The notes: generated by a model from the sequence alone, not told the origin. Shown: positions 41,835-49,897, counted from the stretch's first letter. The stretch: 64,000 bases of DNA from CAJAQL01 sp964442965 (GCA_964442965.1 CAYUBE010000001.1:4759-68758), one strand, 5' to 3'. A program made the numbers and translations.

Positions 41835-41858
41835 AAATCCGCATGATGCGGATTTTTT
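41834..41858 (+). terminator. Rho-independent terminator
   Basis: AAAATCCGCA-TGA-TGCGGATTTTTT starts on the last base of the small frame's stop codon. Confidence 0.85.
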
Positions 41859-42017
41859 GTCAGAGATCTTACGGAATCCGTTGTAGGTATGCACATTACC
41901 CGAATATATCGACGAATTCTATTTTCTATGTTAAAACGGAATCGAGCAAAGTGCTCAACTAGCGGAATGTTAGTTCTTTGAAAATTTAAAGCTACGGAAT
42001 GTAGTAGGAGATTTTAG

Positions 42018-43016
42018 ATGAAAGTTACTTCAGACAAAAACAGCAAATTGCTTGCTCAGTACCCCTTTTTGTACTCGATGTTTCATCTTACGATGGAACC
42101 GCTTCACGGCAATGACGATGATGATTGCGCCATCGACGATCTTTCTATCCACGTCGAAACAGCAGACGGCACCTTAATGTTCCGAAGAGCCGAAAATGTT
42201 GGACTCAGGGAAAATAGTTGTATCTTCTTTCTTGACGGGAAACGTAAAGGGCAGGTAATGAAACAGGGAGAATATCTCTTCGCTGTTGACGCAAACGGTA
42301 AAATCCTGAACCGTCTCGATTGGCCGAGAAACGAACATGACCGGCGGAATCAAAAAGGTGAGGTATATGGCTACCATGTCTTTTGGAAGTCCAGATATCA
42401 AAGCCATTTTGAAGAACCACTGTTTGATGAGACAAAATACCTTGTATGGATCAAGATACAATGCTGGCATAAGGATTCCAAAGATGATTCTGCCCCTCCT
42501 TATAGATTCGGAGAATTCAAGGATCGTTTGGTAGATATAACCATTTACCAGAAACCAGAAGGGGGGTTTGATAAACTTAAGCAAGACTCTAATTTCGCTG
42601 AACATCTTTATCTCGATGAAAAGCTGATTATAAGAGCAGCGCTTGAGAGAAACATTGATATTCTCATATTAGAAAGTAGACTTACTGAGTTATGTCGGTT
42701 GTTCCAAGATGATGTTTATCAGAATGGAATGAAAGAAATTCTGGACCAAGGGAATGTTCGTGGAGCCTCAGGTAGGTTCGGTAATGTAGAAGTCCTCTGT
42801 GCTGAAATGTGCGGGTACGATCGGGTTGTGCTTGAAGACAAAAACTGTTGGATCAGTTTTCAGCTCCGTCCAGGATCATCAAATCTCTATGTGTTAGGAA
42901 TGGGAGGCACCCTTCCTCAACTCAGGAATGTTATAAAAACGGTTGTGAAGGTGTGGAGTAGCGATCCTAAAAGCCGCTCCGAATTCAAACCGAATAAAGA
43001 ACTATCGGTTCTGTAA
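42018..43016 (+). CDS. Hypothetical protein, accessory strip
   Basis: A 332-residue soluble protein starting MKVTSDKNSKLLAQYPFLYS, with an AGGAG Shine-Dalgarno 6 nt before the ATG. The sequence is acidic near the N-terminus (NDDDDCAIDDL) and has no motif, signal peptide or membrane helix I recognise. It is followed by two terminators. It lies in the accessory strip with a toxin-antitoxin pair and a 2H-like gene, and was probably acquired; a defence role is possible but nothing in the sequence shows it. Confidence 0.7.
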   Translation: MKVTSDKNSKLLAQYPFLYSMFHLTMEPLHGNDDDDCAIDDLSIHVETADGTLMFRRAENVGLRENSCIFFLDGKRKGQVMKQGEYLFAVDANGKILNRLDWPRNEHDRRNQKGEVYGYHVFWKSRYQSHFEEPLFDETKYLVWIKIQCWHKDSKDDSAPPYRFGEFKDRLVDITIYQKPEGGFDKLKQDSNFAEHLYLDEKLIIRAALERNIDILILESRLTELCRLFQDDVYQNGMKEILDQGNVRGASGRFGNVEVLCAEMCGYDRVVLEDKNCWISFQLRPGSSNLYVLGMGGTLPQLRNVIKTVVKVWSSDPKSRSEFKPNKELSVL

Positions 43017-43035
43017 GATATAGGATTCATAAAAC

Positions 43036-43068
43036 TGGGCTTCGCAAATTCTGCGGAGCCCAAATTTT
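43036..43068 (+). terminator. Rho-independent terminator
   Basis: TGGGCTTCGCA with TGCGGAGCCCA, followed by AATTTTTT. Confidence 0.85.
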
Positions 43069-43127
43069 TTATAACCAAGGCAGGAAGTACGGGCCTAGCC
43101 GGTCAGGAAAAGGTTCCGTAATGAAAA

Positions 43128-43160
43128 AGTGCCTTCGATTTATTGAGGGCACTGTTTTTT
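43128..43160 (+). terminator. Second rho-independent terminator
   Basis: AGTGCCTTC with GAGGGCACT (one G-T pair) followed by GTTTTTTT. It is 60 bp beyond the first, giving tandem termination before the toxin-antitoxin pair. Confidence 0.8.
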
Positions 43161-43193
43161 TGGTTTTATTTCATATACGCTTCTCTCTCGCTT

Positions 43194-43230
43194 GCATTCC
43201 CTTATGGCTTCCTCCAATTTTGGAAATTTA
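43194..43230 (-). pseudogene. Degenerate coding fragment, copy 1
   Basis: On the minus strand it reads KFPKLEEAIREC. The 26 bp at 43196-43221 are identical to 44252-44277. Copies 2 and 3 keep more of the same frame (WNQFK...LEEAI). Confidence 0.45.
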
Positions 43231-43305
43231 CTATCCCGAGTCGGGCTCGCTCCATAATCAGCCTTGTATTTTGAGTACATCATAAAGCAATCTGGCCCAA
43301 AGTAT

Positions 43306-43313
43306 GGTATAAT
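43306..43313 (+). promoter_or_regulatory. Extended -10 promoter of the toxin-antitoxin pair
   Basis: TATAAT (43308-43313) preceded by TGG; it ends 5 nt before the ATG at 43319, so the antitoxin mRNA should be leaderless. Confidence 0.6.
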
Positions 43314-43318
43314 GAGAC

Positions 43319-43603
43319 ATGGAAACCTTGGAGAAAAAATCGTTATTCTGGGATGTTCAAGCTTTGAATCCCGAGAAAGAAAAGAATTTTATCATTACGC
43401 GTATCTTGAATTTCGGCGATACGGATGACTTTGCATGGGCCATGCAATTCTACGGCCGTGATAAGGTCGAAGAGGTTCTGCAGAAGAGCACGCAATTGGA
43501 CAAGAAATCGTTTTCTTTTTGGTGTCGGTTTTTCACTATTGATCCATCAACATGCATCGAGAAGCAATCAACGAATCAACCGAGCGCGTTCTCGCAAAGA
43601 TAG
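43319..43603 (+). CDS. DUF6922-like putative antitoxin
   Basis: A 94-residue protein with FWDVQALNPEKEKNFIITRI, LNFGDTDDFAWAMQFYGRD and LDKKSFSFWCRFF, the pattern of the small partner that precedes AbiEii-like toxins. It overlaps the toxin gene by 52 bp, so translation is coupled. The antitoxin assignment rests on this arrangement. Confidence 0.78.
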   Translation: METLEKKSLFWDVQALNPEKEKNFIITRILNFGDTDDFAWAMQFYGRDKVEEVLQKSTQLDKKSFSFWCRFFTIDPSTCIEKQSTNQPSAFSQR

Positions 43604-44166
43604 CCGGTCACGTCAAGGACGATTTTTATCTTGCGGGTGGCACGGCGCTCGCGATCCAGTTGGGCCATCGGTTGTCCATAGACTTGGATTGGTTTTCGGC
43701 AAAAGATTTTCCGCGCACGGCTCTCCGGGAGACGCTTTCCGCGGTGGGGCGTTTTGAGTTGACCGGAGAAGAAGAGGGGACGATGCACGGCCTCCTGGAT
43801 GACGTGCGCATCAGTTTTTTACGGTATGCGTATCCATTACTTTTCCCGTTAGTTGCCTTTGAGGGTGTGGAGCTTGCTGATGAGCGCGATATCGCCGCCA
43901 TGAAGCTCGACGCGGTATCCTCACGGGGCAGCAAGAAGGATTTCATCGATATTTATTTCCTGCTCAAAAAATATTCCTTGCCGGAGCTCTTAGAAATATT
44001 TGAAAAGAAGTATGCTGGTATAAAGTTCAATCGGCTCCATATCCTCAAGAGTTTGTCATATTTTGAAAATGCGGAGGATGAGCCGATGCCGATTATGCTC
44101 GAGCCTGTTATATGGGAGGACGTTAAAAGAAAGATCGTTGCGGAAGCCGATCAGATTTTGAGGTAG
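43552..44166 (+). CDS. AbiEii/AbiGii-family nucleotidyltransferase toxin
   Basis: A 204-residue protein of the nucleotidyltransferase toxin family (AbiEii/MenT-like). It has FYLAGGTALAIQLGHRLSID with GGT at 29-31, the metal-binding DLDWF (D44, D46), and the conserved AMKLDAVSSRGSKKDFIDIY. Such toxins transfer nucleotides to RNA (tRNA in MenT) and block growth; some act in abortive phage defence. It is paired with the DUF6922-like gene. Confidence 0.88.
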   Translation: MHREAINESTERVLAKIAGHVKDDFYLAGGTALAIQLGHRLSIDLDWFSAKDFPRTALRETLSAVGRFELTGEEEGTMHGLLDDVRISFLRYAYPLLFPLVAFEGVELADERDIAAMKLDAVSSRGSKKDFIDIYFLLKKYSLPELLEIFEKKYAGIKFNRLHILKSLSYFENAEDEPMPIMLEPVIWEDVKRKIVAEADQILR

Positions 44167-44473
44167 TATTTTCCCTTGATGATCGATTTCGTCACAGACT
44201 AGAAATGCGTGGTCATTGACGCAGCTCCTTTCCATTGATCTTCTGCTTAGTATTCCCTTATGGCTTCCTCCAATTTTCTTAAATCTTCTTTGAATTGGTT
44301 CCAAATGACACACGCATAGTGCACTGTGCACTGTACGGGATTTTGACTGCTAAAATCCTGAATCAGCTCGAATACACAACCTAATTTTGTGGTTTCAAAT
44401 CCTTGGCTTCGAATCAGGTGAATACATGCTCGCGAGTGGTTGTTTTATCTTTTTGACGTGATATCCTTTGAAT
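44167..44473. other. Spacer after the toxin gene
   Basis: 307 bp without a gene on the plus strand. It contains degenerate fragment copy 2, a palindrome AGTGCAC-TGTGCACT region (about 44318-44332) and the promoter of the next gene (TGATATCCT, 44459-44467, 6 nt before the ATG). Confidence 0.6.
44251..44315 (-). pseudogene. Degenerate coding fragment, copy 2
   Basis: On the minus strand it reads VIWNQFKEDLRKLEEAIREY and then a stop. It is the best preserved of three copies. No start codon in frame. Confidence 0.5.
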
Positions 44474-45184
44474 ATGAAAATGGAAGGGTTCGGCGGTCCT
44501 ATCGGTAGGAAATATGCAGAAATAGACCTCGCTGGCCGAAAGGCATTGAGTGAGGGGGAAATACAGAAATTTGAGGGCTTTCCTGAAAATCTCAAAAAAC
44601 GTTTCAATGTTTCGGCGCGATTCACTTCTGATTCAGAAAAAGAATTTGCCGAGCGCGTGGTGCGACCCGTTAAAGATATCGCGGCACAGTTAGGCATTGA
44701 TTTTATTGTTGCAGGCGAAGATTTCCCTCTTCACAGCACTATGCTAGAGGGGCTTTATCAGGGTGCCGATGAAGCGGAGCGCCAAACATTATTTTCTGAT
44801 TTAAAAGATAACATTTCTTTTCAGGAGCGACTCAATGCCCTCAATGGTCTCGAAGTTCCCTACAAATATCTCCTTATGGACAGGGGAAATATAATTCTCA
44901 ATTCGGTTGAGATTCCTTATAGCATTCTTGAAATTCGAGAGTTCCTTACGAAATATTATGCGGAGCAAAAACTGAAACCCCTTGCGATGGACAATATCCT
45001 CCATATTAGTGCCGCACGCATGATCAAATTACCGGAAGAAGAACGGGAAAAATCTTTTACCGAGTACAAAGGACGCATGGTCGAACTGAGGCATTCGATC
45101 TCTTCGACGCCGTTGTCCCTCAAGATGGACCATTTCTATTCAGGGTCAACACTTCAACTGTTAAAAAGCTCCTCGGAGAGTTGA
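44474..45184 (+). CDS. 2H-phosphoesterase-like protein
   Basis: A 236-residue protein from ATG 44474 (an earlier TTG adds two residues). Two H-x-[S/T] motifs, LHSTM (H87-x-T89) and LHISAARM (H177-x-S179), are 90 residues apart, as in 2H phosphoesterases such as 2'-5' RNA ligases and cyclic phosphodiesterases. An extra N-terminal region of about 60 residues and the C-terminus are not recognised. The promoter looks leaderless. RNA-end or cyclic-nucleotide cleavage is an inference from the motifs. Confidence 0.6.
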   Translation: MKMEGFGGPIGRKYAEIDLAGRKALSEGEIQKFEGFPENLKKRFNVSARFTSDSEKEFAERVVRPVKDIAAQLGIDFIVAGEDFPLHSTMLEGLYQGADEAERQTLFSDLKDNISFQERLNALNGLEVPYKYLLMDRGNIILNSVEIPYSILEIREFLTKYYAEQKLKPLAMDNILHISAARMIKLPEEEREKSFTEYKGRMVELRHSISSTPLSLKMDHFYSGSTLQLLKSSSES

Positions 45185-45401
45185 GCTTTTTGGCATCGCA
45201 TCAACATCGCTGCATGCATCCCCGTGCGGGATGCCCGGAGTTTTGGCGCCTTGATCGGATCAGCGCACTGCTCGTTTTCATGTTATGGCATCCTCGATTC
45301 GAATCTTCGTCGAGATACTTATGTGCGGTTGTAAAGTCAGACTCCCTTGAGAGTCAGTGGTGGACGCGAGACCTCATAAGACTGATCGTTTACACCGTTT
45401 T

Positions 45402-45470
45402 ACATTCCTTTATAGCTTCCTCAGATTTCTTGAGATCTCCTTTGAATTGGTTCCAGCCGACACACGTCCG
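45402..45470 (-). pseudogene. Degenerate coding fragment, copy 3
   Basis: On the minus strand it reads VGWNQFKGDLKKSEEAIKEC. A short frame can be traced from an ATG near 45475, giving under 30 residues. Confidence 0.45.
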
Positions 45471-45582
45471 CCGCATTATTCTTTTCATAAGCGGAAGGTT
45501 TCATCTTGGACAATCTGAGCGGAGGTGAGACATCTCTTTTAATAAGCGGAGGGTTTCTTTTCTGAAAGATTATTATCTCTGG

Positions 45583-45645
45583 CAAAAAGGATGTCCGTCC
45601 TGCGGGACCGTGAGTTGAAGCCCCGTAGGATGGACGTCCTTTTTG
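45583..45645. terminator. Long terminator-like hairpin
   Basis: CAAAAAGGATGTCCGTCCTG pairs with CGTAGGATGGACGTCCTTTT with few mismatches; T and A runs flank it, so it may work in both directions. Confidence 0.7.
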
Positions 45646-45682
45646 CGTCTCCATCTTCTGGAAAACGGGAAAACCGGAGCCC

Positions 45683-45711
45683 TTGCGTTATTTTTTGGTA
45701 TAGTGTACAAT
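45683..45711 (+). promoter_or_regulatory. Promoter of the sigma4/HARE gene
   Basis: TTGCGT, a 17-bp spacer and TACAAT; leader of about 24 nt. Confidence 0.6.
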
Positions 45712-45740
45712 ATATGCATAAAAATAAATCATCTTAATCA

Positions 45741-46775
45741 ATGGCAACACTTCCCAAGATTATTGCGAATGCACTGGCAGAATTAAGCCCTCGACAGAAG
45801 GATGTCGTTACGGCTCGTTTTGGGCTTGAAGGAAAAAAAGAAGGCGCGACGCTTGCGGCAATCGGCGACCGGCTTCATATCACACGGGAACGCGTGCGGC
45901 AGATCGAAAAAGGAGCGATGGCTACGGTAGCGAAGAATGTTCTGAAGCATGATGAGACCGTTGCCACGCTTGCGAAAATCAGGAATTATATTGCGGGGAA
46001 GGGGGGAGTTGCCGGCAAGGCCGATGTCGCAACGTATGCTGCAACGCTCGTCAAGGGGATGGGTGTCGCCCAGCTCGATTTTCTGGCCGAGGCGTCGGGA
46101 ACTTTTTCGGCGCGCCGCGATGACGATGATTTCGTGCCGCTCTACGTGAGCGATAACAAAGACTGGAAAGCTGCAAAATCTTTCACGGAAAAGTGGACCG
46201 GAATGCTTCGTTCCCGCCGTGGGCAGGTCTTCTCGGGATCGTATCAAGCGGAGCTCGCGAGCTTCGTAAAGGAGAACGCCGTTCCATCCGCCGTCGCGGA
46301 AAATTATCTTGGCCTCACGAAGCGTCTCGGGAAAAATCCCTATGGCGATGCGGGACTTTCGGATTGGCCGGAGATCAGCCCGAAGACCGTTCGCGACAAG
46401 ATTTACCTCGTTCTCAAAAAGAACGGCGATCCGCTCCATTTCGAGAGTATCGCCCGGCGCATCAATGAAGTGAAATTCGATGACAGCCGGAAAGCACTAG
46501 GTCCGACAGTTCATAACGAGCTCATTAAGGATGATCGGTTCGTTTTGGTTGGCCGCGGCATGTACGGCCTTCGCGAGCATGGCTACGAGCCAGGAATCGC
46601 GCGCGAAGTGATCGCTAAAGTACTCAAGGAGAAGGGACCGATGCTTGCGAAGGACGTCGTCATGCACGTGACCAAACAGCGTTTCTTTAAGCCGAATACG
46701 GTAGTCATCAATCTCCAAAACAAGACTCTGTTTGAACATCTGCCGGACGGCAGGTATCGCGTGCGGGAAGCATAG
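45741..46775 (+). CDS. Sigma-70 region 4 protein fused to HARE-HTH-like domains
   Basis: A 344-residue protein. Residues about 10-65 are a sigma-70 region 4 helix-turn-helix (LSPRQKDVVTARFGL, ITRERVRQIEKGAM), which normally contacts the -35 box. There is no region 2, so it cannot act as a full sigma factor. Residues about 215-285 form a HARE-HTH-like winged helix (DPLHFESIARRINEVKF, RFVLVGRGMYGL), and a second similar unit follows (about 290-344). It may be a transcription regulator that docks at promoters. A TTGCGT/TACAAT promoter precedes it. Confidence 0.82.
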   Translation: MATLPKIIANALAELSPRQKDVVTARFGLEGKKEGATLAAIGDRLHITRERVRQIEKGAMATVAKNVLKHDETVATLAKIRNYIAGKGGVAGKADVATYAATLVKGMGVAQLDFLAEASGTFSARRDDDDFVPLYVSDNKDWKAAKSFTEKWTGMLRSRRGQVFSGSYQAELASFVKENAVPSAVAENYLGLTKRLGKNPYGDAGLSDWPEISPKTVRDKIYLVLKKNGDPLHFESIARRINEVKFDDSRKALGPTVHNELIKDDRFVLVGRGMYGLREHGYEPGIAREVIAKVLKEKGPMLAKDVVMHVTKQRFFKPNTVVINLQNKTLFEHLPDGRYRVREA

Positions 46776-46832
46776 GTTCGGAGTCGAACTCCGGAGATCT
46801 CGGGCGGCTTTGTTCGGAGTTCGACTCCGAAC
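46776..46832. repeat. 18-bp perfect inverted repeat in the spacer
   Basis: GTTCGGAGTCGAACTCCG (46776-46793) and its exact complement (46815-46832); each arm is itself partly palindromic (GTTCGGAGT/CGAACTCCG). It may terminate the upstream transcript or serve as a binding site. Confidence 0.7.
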
Positions 46833-46844
46833 GGGTGTGATCCG

Positions 46845-46853
46845 TGTTACAAT
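46845..46853 (+). promoter_or_regulatory. Extended -10 promoter of the membrane protein/ATPase pair
   Basis: TGTTACAAT, 6 nt before the ATG at 46860 (leaderless type). Confidence 0.55.
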
Positions 46854-46859
46854 AATCTC

Positions 46860-48149
46860 ATGTTCGCGGCGCTTCAAGGCATCATTCAGGGAATTATGAA
46901 TAGCGTCTTCGTCGTATGGAGCGAGGTGTGGTGGATTGTTCTGCCGCTCATCGCGTTTTTTATTTTCTGGGATTTTTGGAGGTTCTACCTTCATGTACGT
47001 TTTGTGAAGGGGATTTCATGGAAATTGCTTGAGATCAAGATTCCGAAAAACGTTCTCAAGACGCCGAAGGCCATGGAGCAGATCTTCGCGGCCGCGCATG
47101 CGCCGTATTCTTACGGCATTATACCGTTCGATAAATATTGGAAGGGAAAAGAGGAATTCTGGATGTCATTCGAGCTGGTCGGCCATGCCGGCGAGAGCCA
47201 TTTTTATCTCCGCCTTCCCAAGGAATTTCAGCACATGATGGAATCCGCGATCTATGGCCAGTATCCCGAAGCCGAGGTCGTGGAGGTGGAGGATTACCTT
47301 GAGGATTTTCCGGAGATCCTGCCGAATGCCGAGATTGACATCTCCGGTTTTGAAGAGATGCTGCGCCACGAGAACTATCTTCCCATCAGGACCTATCTTT
47401 CCTTCGAAGATCCGACCGAGGAACGCCGCCTCGATACCATTGCCCCGATCATGGAGATCATGTCGAAACTGACGAATGACGAACAAGTCTGGTATCAGCT
47501 CGTCATCCGGCCGACCGGCGAGGAATTCAAGAAGGAAGGGGAAAAGAAAATCAACCAGATGCTCGGCGTCGAGTCGAAGGAGAAGAAGAAGGGCATCCTC
47601 GCGGAATTTTTTGGCCTCGGCGTTACGCTCGGTGAGGTGATTAAAGCTCCCTTCGAGCATCCCAATATGGAGGTGAAGAAAAAAGACGAAGTGCCGAAAA
47701 TGATGCGTTTCATCCTTACACCGGGAGAGAAAGACATGACAGAGGCGATCCAGGAGAAAATATCGAAGATCGCATTCGAGACAACGCCCCGCTTCGCGTT
47801 TCTCACGAAGCAGGGGAATCCTGATCCAGGCATGATGTCGGCGCTTCACGGGTTTGTCCGCCAGTTCAATACACAGAACCTGAACTCGCTGAAGCCGAAC
47901 GGCGAAAAGACGACGGCGTCGTACGCCGTGCGTGGCATGTTCAAGCAAACCCGCATTCGTTGGCGGAAGCGGATCTTTTACGAGGAGTATCGCCATATCG
48001 TTCCGAGTGCGAAAAAAGCCATACTTAACATTGAAGAACTGGCGACCATTTATCACTTCCCGATTGCAACGGTTTCTACAACTGAACTCGAAAAGATCTC
48101 GTCGCGCAAGGGCAGCCCGCCGGCGGGAATTCCGACCATCGAAGAATAA
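46860..48149 (+). CDS. Membrane protein partner of the TraM-type ATPase (DUF8128-like)
   Basis: A 429-residue protein with one N-terminal transmembrane helix (EVWWIVLPLIAFFIFWDFWRF) and a large cytoplasmic domain with no catalytic motif. Conserved-looking stretches are ELVGHAGESHFYLRLPKEFQ, YGQYPEAEVVEVEDY, TNDEQVWYQLVIRPT and YRHIVPSAKKAILNIEEL. It is followed by the FtsK/TraD-like ATPase gene at 48254; this pair is widely conserved in the group and probably forms a membrane complex for DNA or protein transfer. Confidence 0.8.
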   Translation: MFAALQGIIQGIMNSVFVVWSEVWWIVLPLIAFFIFWDFWRFYLHVRFVKGISWKLLEIKIPKNVLKTPKAMEQIFAAAHAPYSYGIIPFDKYWKGKEEFWMSFELVGHAGESHFYLRLPKEFQHMMESAIYGQYPEAEVVEVEDYLEDFPEILPNAEIDISGFEEMLRHENYLPIRTYLSFEDPTEERRLDTIAPIMEIMSKLTNDEQVWYQLVIRPTGEEFKKEGEKKINQMLGVESKEKKKGILAEFFGLGVTLGEVIKAPFEHPNMEVKKKDEVPKMMRFILTPGEKDMTEAIQEKISKIAFETTPRFAFLTKQGNPDPGMMSALHGFVRQFNTQNLNSLKPNGEKTTASYAVRGMFKQTRIRWRKRIFYEEYRHIVPSAKKAILNIEELATIYHFPIATVSTTELEKISSRKGSPPAGIPTIEE

Positions 48150-48164
48150 TGCTCATTTCGTGCT

Positions 48165-48236
48165 ACGACACGGGATCCAAAAAATCCTGGGTTCTTGCCT
48201 GCCCGGCGGTAGGCCGTTTTTCAACGGAGTGACAGA
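48165..48236. repeat. Dispersed repeat between membrane protein and ATPase genes
   Basis: A diverged member of the GGATCC/CGTTTTTCAACGGAGTGACA type (left arm GACACGGGATCC near 48165, right arm near 48215-48236). Confidence 0.5.
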
Positions 48237-48237
48237 A

Positions 48238-48246
48238 TGCTATCAT
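48238..48246 (+). promoter_or_regulatory. Extended -10 promoter of the ATPase gene
   Basis: TGCTATCAT, 7 nt before the ATG at 48254 (leaderless type). Confidence 0.5.
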
Positions 48247-48253
48247 TATTCTC

Positions 48254-49894
48254 ATGGACGACACGCAGGACCTTACACCGCTCGGTTTCTATAATTTTCG
48301 TAACCAGCAAAAGAAATTCGGCATCAAGCTCGACGATCGGCGACGGCATATCTATATCGTCGGAAAAACCGGCGTCGGCAAGACGACGCTCCTTGAGAAT
48401 ATGACGATTGCCGATATGCGGTCTGGCAAGGGCGTCGCGATCGTCGATCCGCACGGCGAGTTCGCCGAAAAGATGCTCGACTTCGTGCCGGAAGAGCGGC
48501 TTGATGATGTGATCTACTTCGATCCGTCCGATATGGAATATCCGATCGCATTCAATCCAATGGAACAGGTGGGCACGGAGTACCGGCACCTCGTGGCATC
48601 GGGGCTCATGGGTGTGTTCAAAAAGATCTGGGCCGATGCCTGGTCGGCGCGCATGCAGTACATTTTGAACAACACCCTGCTTGCGCTTCTTGAATATCCC
48701 GGCGCGACGCTCCTCGGCATTCTCCGCATGTTCTCGAACCAGGATTATCGGAAGCAGATCGTGAGCAATCTGAAGGACCCCGTCATCAAAGCTTTTTGGG
48801 AAGACGAGTTTTCGAAATACAGCCAGCGGTTCGAGACCGAAGCCCTCGCCGCGATCCAGAATAAGGTAGGACAGTTCGTTTCGAATCCGCTCGTGAGGAA
48901 TATTCTTGGCCAGCCGCGCTCGTCTTTGAATATGCGGGATATCATGGACTCGGGAAAGATTTTCATCTGCAACTTATCGAAGGGGAAGATCGGCGAAGAT
49001 AACTCCGCGCTTCTGGGTGCCATGATCATCACGCGGATGCAGCTTGCCGCCATGTCGCGCGTCGATACATCCGAAGTAAAACGCCGCGATTTTTTCCTGT
49101 ACGTCGATGAATTCCAGAATTTCGCGACGGAATCTTTCGCCAACATTCTCTCCGAAGCCCGCAAATACCGCCTGAGCCTGGTTCTTGCGCACCAGTACAT
49201 CGGTCAGCTCGTCACGGGTGACAGCACGTCGGTCCGCGACGCCGTGTTCGGCAACGTGGGGACGATCATTTCGTTTCGCGTAGGTGCGGCGGACGCGGAA
49301 TTTTTGGAAAAAGAATTTATGCCGGAATTTTTACAGAACGATCTCGTGAATCTTGCGAAGGCGAACGTGTATATCAAACTGATGATCGACGGCGTCGCGT
49401 CGCGGCCGTTTTCGGCAGAGACCTTGCCGCCCCAGGGCATGCCCCTCGAATCGTACCGCGACGTGATCATCAAGAATTCCCGCGAGCACTACGGAACACC
49501 GAAGAACGTCGTTGAATCGCGCATTACGGGCGAGTGGCGTTCCGGCCCAGGCGACGCGGTGGCGGCAAAAGTGGAACAGCGGAAAGAAAGGCGTCTCTCG
49601 GAGGTGCTGGTTCCCAACGCCCAGGCGAAACCATTCGTTCCCGGCGTGCGCAACGTGAGAGACGTCGAACGGCGAACGTTCGTCCGGCCCGTGTCCCCGG
49701 TGCAAGCACCGGCGCCGACGATGGTCCCGCAGGTAAAAAAAGAAACCATTCCAGAAGAAGTCTCGGAACTCGAATCCCGTCCCGAGATGCAGGTTCAGAA
49801 GAAAGTCTTACATCCGAATGTCGACATTGAATCATTGAGGCGGGCCATCACGGAATCGCTGAAAAAGAAGGACGCGGACGGCGGAGAGAAATAA
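48254..49894 (+). CDS. Type IV secretion/conjugation-type coupling ATPase (TraD/VirD4-like)
   Basis: A 546-residue protein with Walker A at 37-44 (GKTGVGKT), IVDPHGE, VIYFDPSD, Walker B with YVDEFQNF (about residue 280) and the TraM-recognition-like region LSEARKYRLSLVLAHQYIGQ. The C-terminal 110 residues are low-complexity and charged. It lacks transmembrane helices, which the preceding protein could provide. No relaxase or VirB channel genes are present, so it may work with the pilus or in cell-to-cell DNA transfer; the role is inferred. Confidence 0.88.
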   Translation: MDDTQDLTPLGFYNFRNQQKKFGIKLDDRRRHIYIVGKTGVGKTTLLENMTIADMRSGKGVAIVDPHGEFAEKMLDFVPEERLDDVIYFDPSDMEYPIAFNPMEQVGTEYRHLVASGLMGVFKKIWADAWSARMQYILNNTLLALLEYPGATLLGILRMFSNQDYRKQIVSNLKDPVIKAFWEDEFSKYSQRFETEALAAIQNKVGQFVSNPLVRNILGQPRSSLNMRDIMDSGKIFICNLSKGKIGEDNSALLGAMIITRMQLAAMSRVDTSEVKRRDFFLYVDEFQNFATESFANILSEARKYRLSLVLAHQYIGQLVTGDSTSVRDAVFGNVGTIISFRVGAADAEFLEKEFMPEFLQNDLVNLAKANVYIKLMIDGVASRPFSAETLPPQGMPLESYRDVIIKNSREHYGTPKNVVESRITGEWRSGPGDAVAAKVEQRKERRLSEVLVPNAQAKPFVPGVRNVRDVERRTFVRPVSPVQAPAPTMVPQVKKETIPEEVSELESRPEMQVQKKVLHPNVDIESLRRAITESLKKKDADGGEK

Positions 49895-49897
49895 TCT

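Larger units (their letters stand above)
45185..45682. other. Spacer with repeats and terminator
   Basis: About 500 bp with no convincing gene. It holds fragment copy 3 (45402-45470), two copies of ATAAGCGGA-GGTTTC about 54 bp apart (45487 and 45541), and a strong terminator hairpin at 45583-45645. Confidence 0.6.
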
